Below are positions 13,583 through 15,803 of a stretch of DNA of 15,803 bases, piece after piece (the first letter of the stretch is position 1; each line of letters begins with the position of its first letter). This stretch comes from Stenotrophomonas sp. GTDB taxonomy: Bacteria; Pseudomonadota; Gammaproteobacteria; Xanthomonadales; Xanthomonadaceae. Under the pieces are notes generated by a model, which was not told the DNA's origin, made no database searches, and was given only the letters and a program-made list of their open reading frames with translations. The DNA lies in NCBI GenBank assembly GCA_003525885.1, contig DQIG01000315.1, positions 1 to 15,803 of the forward strand, read 5' to 3'. A program made the position numbers and the translations under genes.

Positions 13583-15091
13583 GTGTCGAACTGGCCTCTA
13601 CTCAGTGTCCTCATCTGGCTGCCGATCATCGGTGGCGCCCTGATCCTTGCGATCCGTGATGCGCAGACCGCCCGCTGGGCGTCCCTGGGCGTAGCGGTGC
13701 TGACGTTCGTGGCGAGCCTCTCGCTGCTGAGCGGCTACAACGCGGGCATCGACGGTCTGCAGTTCGTCGAGACCCATGCGTGGATCCCGGCGTACAAGAT
13801 CGGCTACAACCTGGGCGTGGACGGCATTGCCGTGGCGCTGATCCTGCTGACCACCCTGGTCAGCGTGCTTGCCCTGATCGGCGCCTGGAGCGCCATCGAC
13901 AAGCGCGTGAACCAGTACGTGGCGGCCTTCCTGATCCTGGAAGGCGTCACGGTCGGTATCTTCTCGGCGACGGACGCGATGCTGTTCTACGTGTTCTTCG
14001 AGGCGATGCTGATCCCGATGTTCCTGATCATCGGTGTCTGGGGCGGCCCGCGCCGCATCTACGCTGCGCTGAAGTTCTTCCTGTACACCTTCCTCGGCTC
14101 GGTGCTGATGCTGGTGGCGCTGATCTACCTGTACATGAAGGGCGGCAGCTTCCAGCTGGCCGACCTGTACGCACTGCCGCTGTCGGCCAAGGAACAGACC
14201 TGGATCTTCTTCGCGTTCCTGATCGCCTTCGCGGTCAAGGTGCCGATGTTCCCGGTCCACACCTGGCTGCCGGACGCCCACGTGGAAGCGCCGACCGCCG
14301 GTTCGGTGATCCTGGCCGCCATCGCCCTGAAGATCGGTGGCTACGGCTTCCTGCGCTTCAACCTGCCGATCGTCCCGGACGCGTCGCAGGAATGGGCCTG
14401 GCTGGTGATCGCGCTGTCGCTGATCGCCGTGATCTACGTCGGCCTGGTCGCCCTGGTGCAGGACGACATGAAGAAGCTGATCGCCTATTCGTCGATCGCA
14501 CACATGGGCTTCGTCACCCTGGGTACCTTCATTGCCCTGTGGCTGGTGCGTGAAGCCGGCAACGCCGACGCCGCCCGCCTGGGCCTGCAGGGCGCCATGG
14601 TGCAGATGATCTCGCACGGCTTCGTGTCCGGCGCGATGTTCTCCTGCGTCGGCGTGCTGTACGACCGCATGCACAGCCGCCGCATCGCCGATTACGGCGG
14701 CGTGGTCAACGTGATGCCGTGGTTCGCCACCTTCGCCATGCTGTTCTTCATGGCCAATGCGGGCCTGCCGGGTACCAGCGGTTTCGTCGGCGAGTTCATG
14801 GTCATCCTGTCGGCCTTCCAGCGTAATCCGTGGATCGCCCTGGGCGCGGCCACCACCCTGATCATCGGCGCCGCCTACACCCTGTGGCTGTACAAGCGCA
14901 TCTTCTTCGGTGAAGTGGCCAACAGCCATGTTGCCGAACTGAAGGACATCAACGGTCGCGAATGGCTGGTGCTGGGCGTGTTCGCCATCGGCGTGCTGGC
15001 CCTGGGCATCTATCCCAAGCCGCTGACCGACCTGATGGAGCCCTCGATCGCGAAGCTGGCGATGCAGATCGCATCCAGCAAGCTGCTGTAA
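13583..15091 (+). CDS. nuoM: NADH-quinone oxidoreductase subunit M (antiporter-like)
   Basis: NuoM (ND4 homologue) is the middle antiporter-like proton pump of the membrane arm. The 502-residue protein is close to the E. coli length (509) and has about 14 helices. Key residues are present: Glu140 in FYVFFEAMLIPMFL (E. coli Glu144), Lys219 in AVKVPMFPVHTWLPDAH (E. coli Lys234), His226, and Lys250 in IALKIGGYGFLRF (E. coli Lys265). It starts with GTG at 13583, behind the purine-rich GGAATAAGAAG (13570-13580), and gives the expected N-terminus SNWPLLSVLIWLP. nuoN follows 15 nt after the stop. Confidence 0.97.
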   Translation: MSNWPLLSVLIWLPIIGGALILAIRDAQTARWASLGVAVLTFVASLSLLSGYNAGIDGLQFVETHAWIPAYKIGYNLGVDGIAVALILLTTLVSVLALIGAWSAIDKRVNQYVAAFLILEGVTVGIFSATDAMLFYVFFEAMLIPMFLIIGVWGGPRRIYAALKFFLYTFLGSVLMLVALIYLYMKGGSFQLADLYALPLSAKEQTWIFFAFLIAFAVKVPMFPVHTWLPDAHVEAPTAGSVILAAIALKIGGYGFLRFNLPIVPDASQEWAWLVIALSLIAVIYVGLVALVQDDMKKLIAYSSIAHMGFVTLGTFIALWLVREAGNADAARLGLQGAMVQMISHGFVSGAMFSCVGVLYDRMHSRRIADYGGVVNVMPWFATFAMLFFMANAGLPGTSGFVGEFMVILSAFQRNPWIALGAATTLIIGAAYTLWLYKRIFFGEVANSHVAELKDINGREWLVLGVFAIGVLALGIYPKPLTDLMEPSIAKLAMQIASSKLL

Positions 15092-15106
15092 TTCCAGGAT
15101 TTGATG

Positions 15107-15803
15107 ATGACCACCTCGCCGCTGCTGCCATTGACCGCCGCTGACCTGCCACCGCTCGCTCCCGAGCTGGTGCTGATCGGCAGCGCCTTCGCCCTGATGA
15201 TCCTCGACCTGTTCGTCAGCAACCGGAACAAGATCGTCACCCACCTGTTCTCGCTCGCTGCGCTGGCCGTGGTGCTGTTCATGCTGGCCACCGGCGTGGG
15301 CGGGCAGGGGGAGGTCTTCCATGGCATGTTCGTGCGCGATACCGCCGCGGACGTGATGAAGACCGGGATCGTGCTGCTCAGCGGCCTGACCCTGATCTAC
15401 GGCTGGCGCTACCTGCGTGACCGCAACCTGTTCCAGGGCGAGATCCCGGTGCTGATCCTGTTCGGCACCGCCGGCATGATGATCCTGGTCTCGGCCGGCA
15501 GCCTGCTGATGGTCTACCTGGGCCTGGAACTGCTGGCGCTGTGCTCCTACGCCCTGGTCGCCAGCAACCGCGAGAACGGCCTGGCCTCGGAAGCGGCGAT
15601 GAAGTACATCGTGCTCGGCTCGCTGGCCTCGGGCCTGCTGCTGTACGGCATGTCGCTGATCTACGGCGCCACCGGCAGCCTGCACCTGGACGTCATCCGC
15701 GATGCCATCCCGCACTCGGAAGAGCGCGTGCTGCTGATCACCGGTGCGGTGTTCATGATTGCCGGCGTCGCCTTCAAGCTGGGTGCCGCACCGTTCCACA
15801 TGT
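15107..15803 (+). CDS. nuoN: NADH-quinone oxidoreductase subunit N, 3' end outside window
   Basis: NuoN (ND2 homologue) is the third antiporter-like subunit, closest to NuoK. The 232 residues visible run off the right edge with no stop. Family features seen are Glu141 in YLGLELLALCSYAL (E. coli Glu133), Lys166 in EAAMKYIVLGS (E. coli Lys158), and Lys224 in GVAFKLGAAPFHM (E. coli Lys217), where the window ends. Two adjacent ATGs exist at 15104 and 15107. AGGA at 15096-15099 is 4 nt from the first and 7 nt from the second, so I prefer 15107. Bacterial NuoN proteins are roughly 480-490 residues, so about half the gene is missing here. Confidence 0.96.
   Translation, partial: MTTSPLLPLTAADLPPLAPELVLIGSAFALMILDLFVSNRNKIVTHLFSLAALAVVLFMLATGVGGQGEVFHGMFVRDTAADVMKTGIVLLSGLTLIYGWRYLRDRNLFQGEIPVLILFGTAGMMILVSAGSLLMVYLGLELLALCSYALVASNRENGLASEAAMKYIVLGSLASGLLLYGMSLIYGATGSLHLDVIRDAIPHSEERVLLITGAVFMIAGVAFKLGAAPFHM

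Noticed and set aside
13598..15799. Very long minus-strand open frames (also 11343-13547, 6549-8774, 5182-6624, 3209-4642 and 1956-3347)
   Set aside because: Each lies opposite a certain nuo gene. Their translations are rich in His, Gln, Arg, Asp and Val with no domain motif or membrane pattern. They are open because the sense genes, at high third-position GC, rarely use the codons (TTA, CTA, TCA) that would give antisense stops.

Overview
The window is a core-genome locus of a GC-rich gammaproteobacterium. The best guess is the Xanthomonadaceae, most likely Stenotrophomonas. That rests on the tpiA - secG - tRNA-Leu - nuoA order, on separate nuoC and nuoD genes (enterobacteria and Pseudomonas fuse them), on protein sequences that read like xanthomonad orthologues, and on a GGGATCTGACCCC-type intergenic motif at the left edge that I associate from memory with Stenotrophomonas. 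All certain genes are on the + strand, intact, and share strong G/C preference at third codon positions. I see no mobile element, CRISPR array, toxin-antitoxin pair or prophage gene.

Layout. Positions 1-163 are non-coding: half of a possible long hairpin cut by the left edge, a 14-bp palindrome that fits the LacI/GalR-family operator pattern (85-98), and the tpiA translation start. tpiA (triosephosphate isomerase) and secG (Sec translocon subunit) follow. A short spacer carries a plausible tRNA promoter with a GC-rich discriminator, then tRNA-Leu(GAG) at 1440-1524. A 111-nt leader with two GC-rich inverted repeats separates the tRNA from nuoA.

From 1636 to the right edge is the NADH:quinone oxidoreductase (respiratory complex I) operon in canonical order, nuoA-B-C-D-E-F-G-H-I-J-K-L-M-N, with nuoN cut by the window end. 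NuoE, F and G form the NADH-oxidising module (FMN and most Fe-S clusters). NuoB, C, D and I form the connecting, quinone-reducing module (clusters N6a, N6b and N2). NuoA, H, J, K, L, M and N form the proton-pumping membrane arm. All Fe-S ligands expected for a complex without cluster N7 are present, and so are the key membrane Glu/Lys residues, so the enzyme should be functional. Many junctions overlap by 4-10 nt, which suggests translational coupling.

The region is conventional, and I found no undescribed multi-gene system. The most interesting departures are: a 33-codon ORF that exactly fills the nuoD-nuoE gap, with TAATG and ATGA junctions at its two ends; a 40-residue loop in NuoL containing 16 histidines; an insertion of about 50 residues in NuoC; and the tRNA embedded upstream of nuoA with no obvious terminator or separate nuo promoter.
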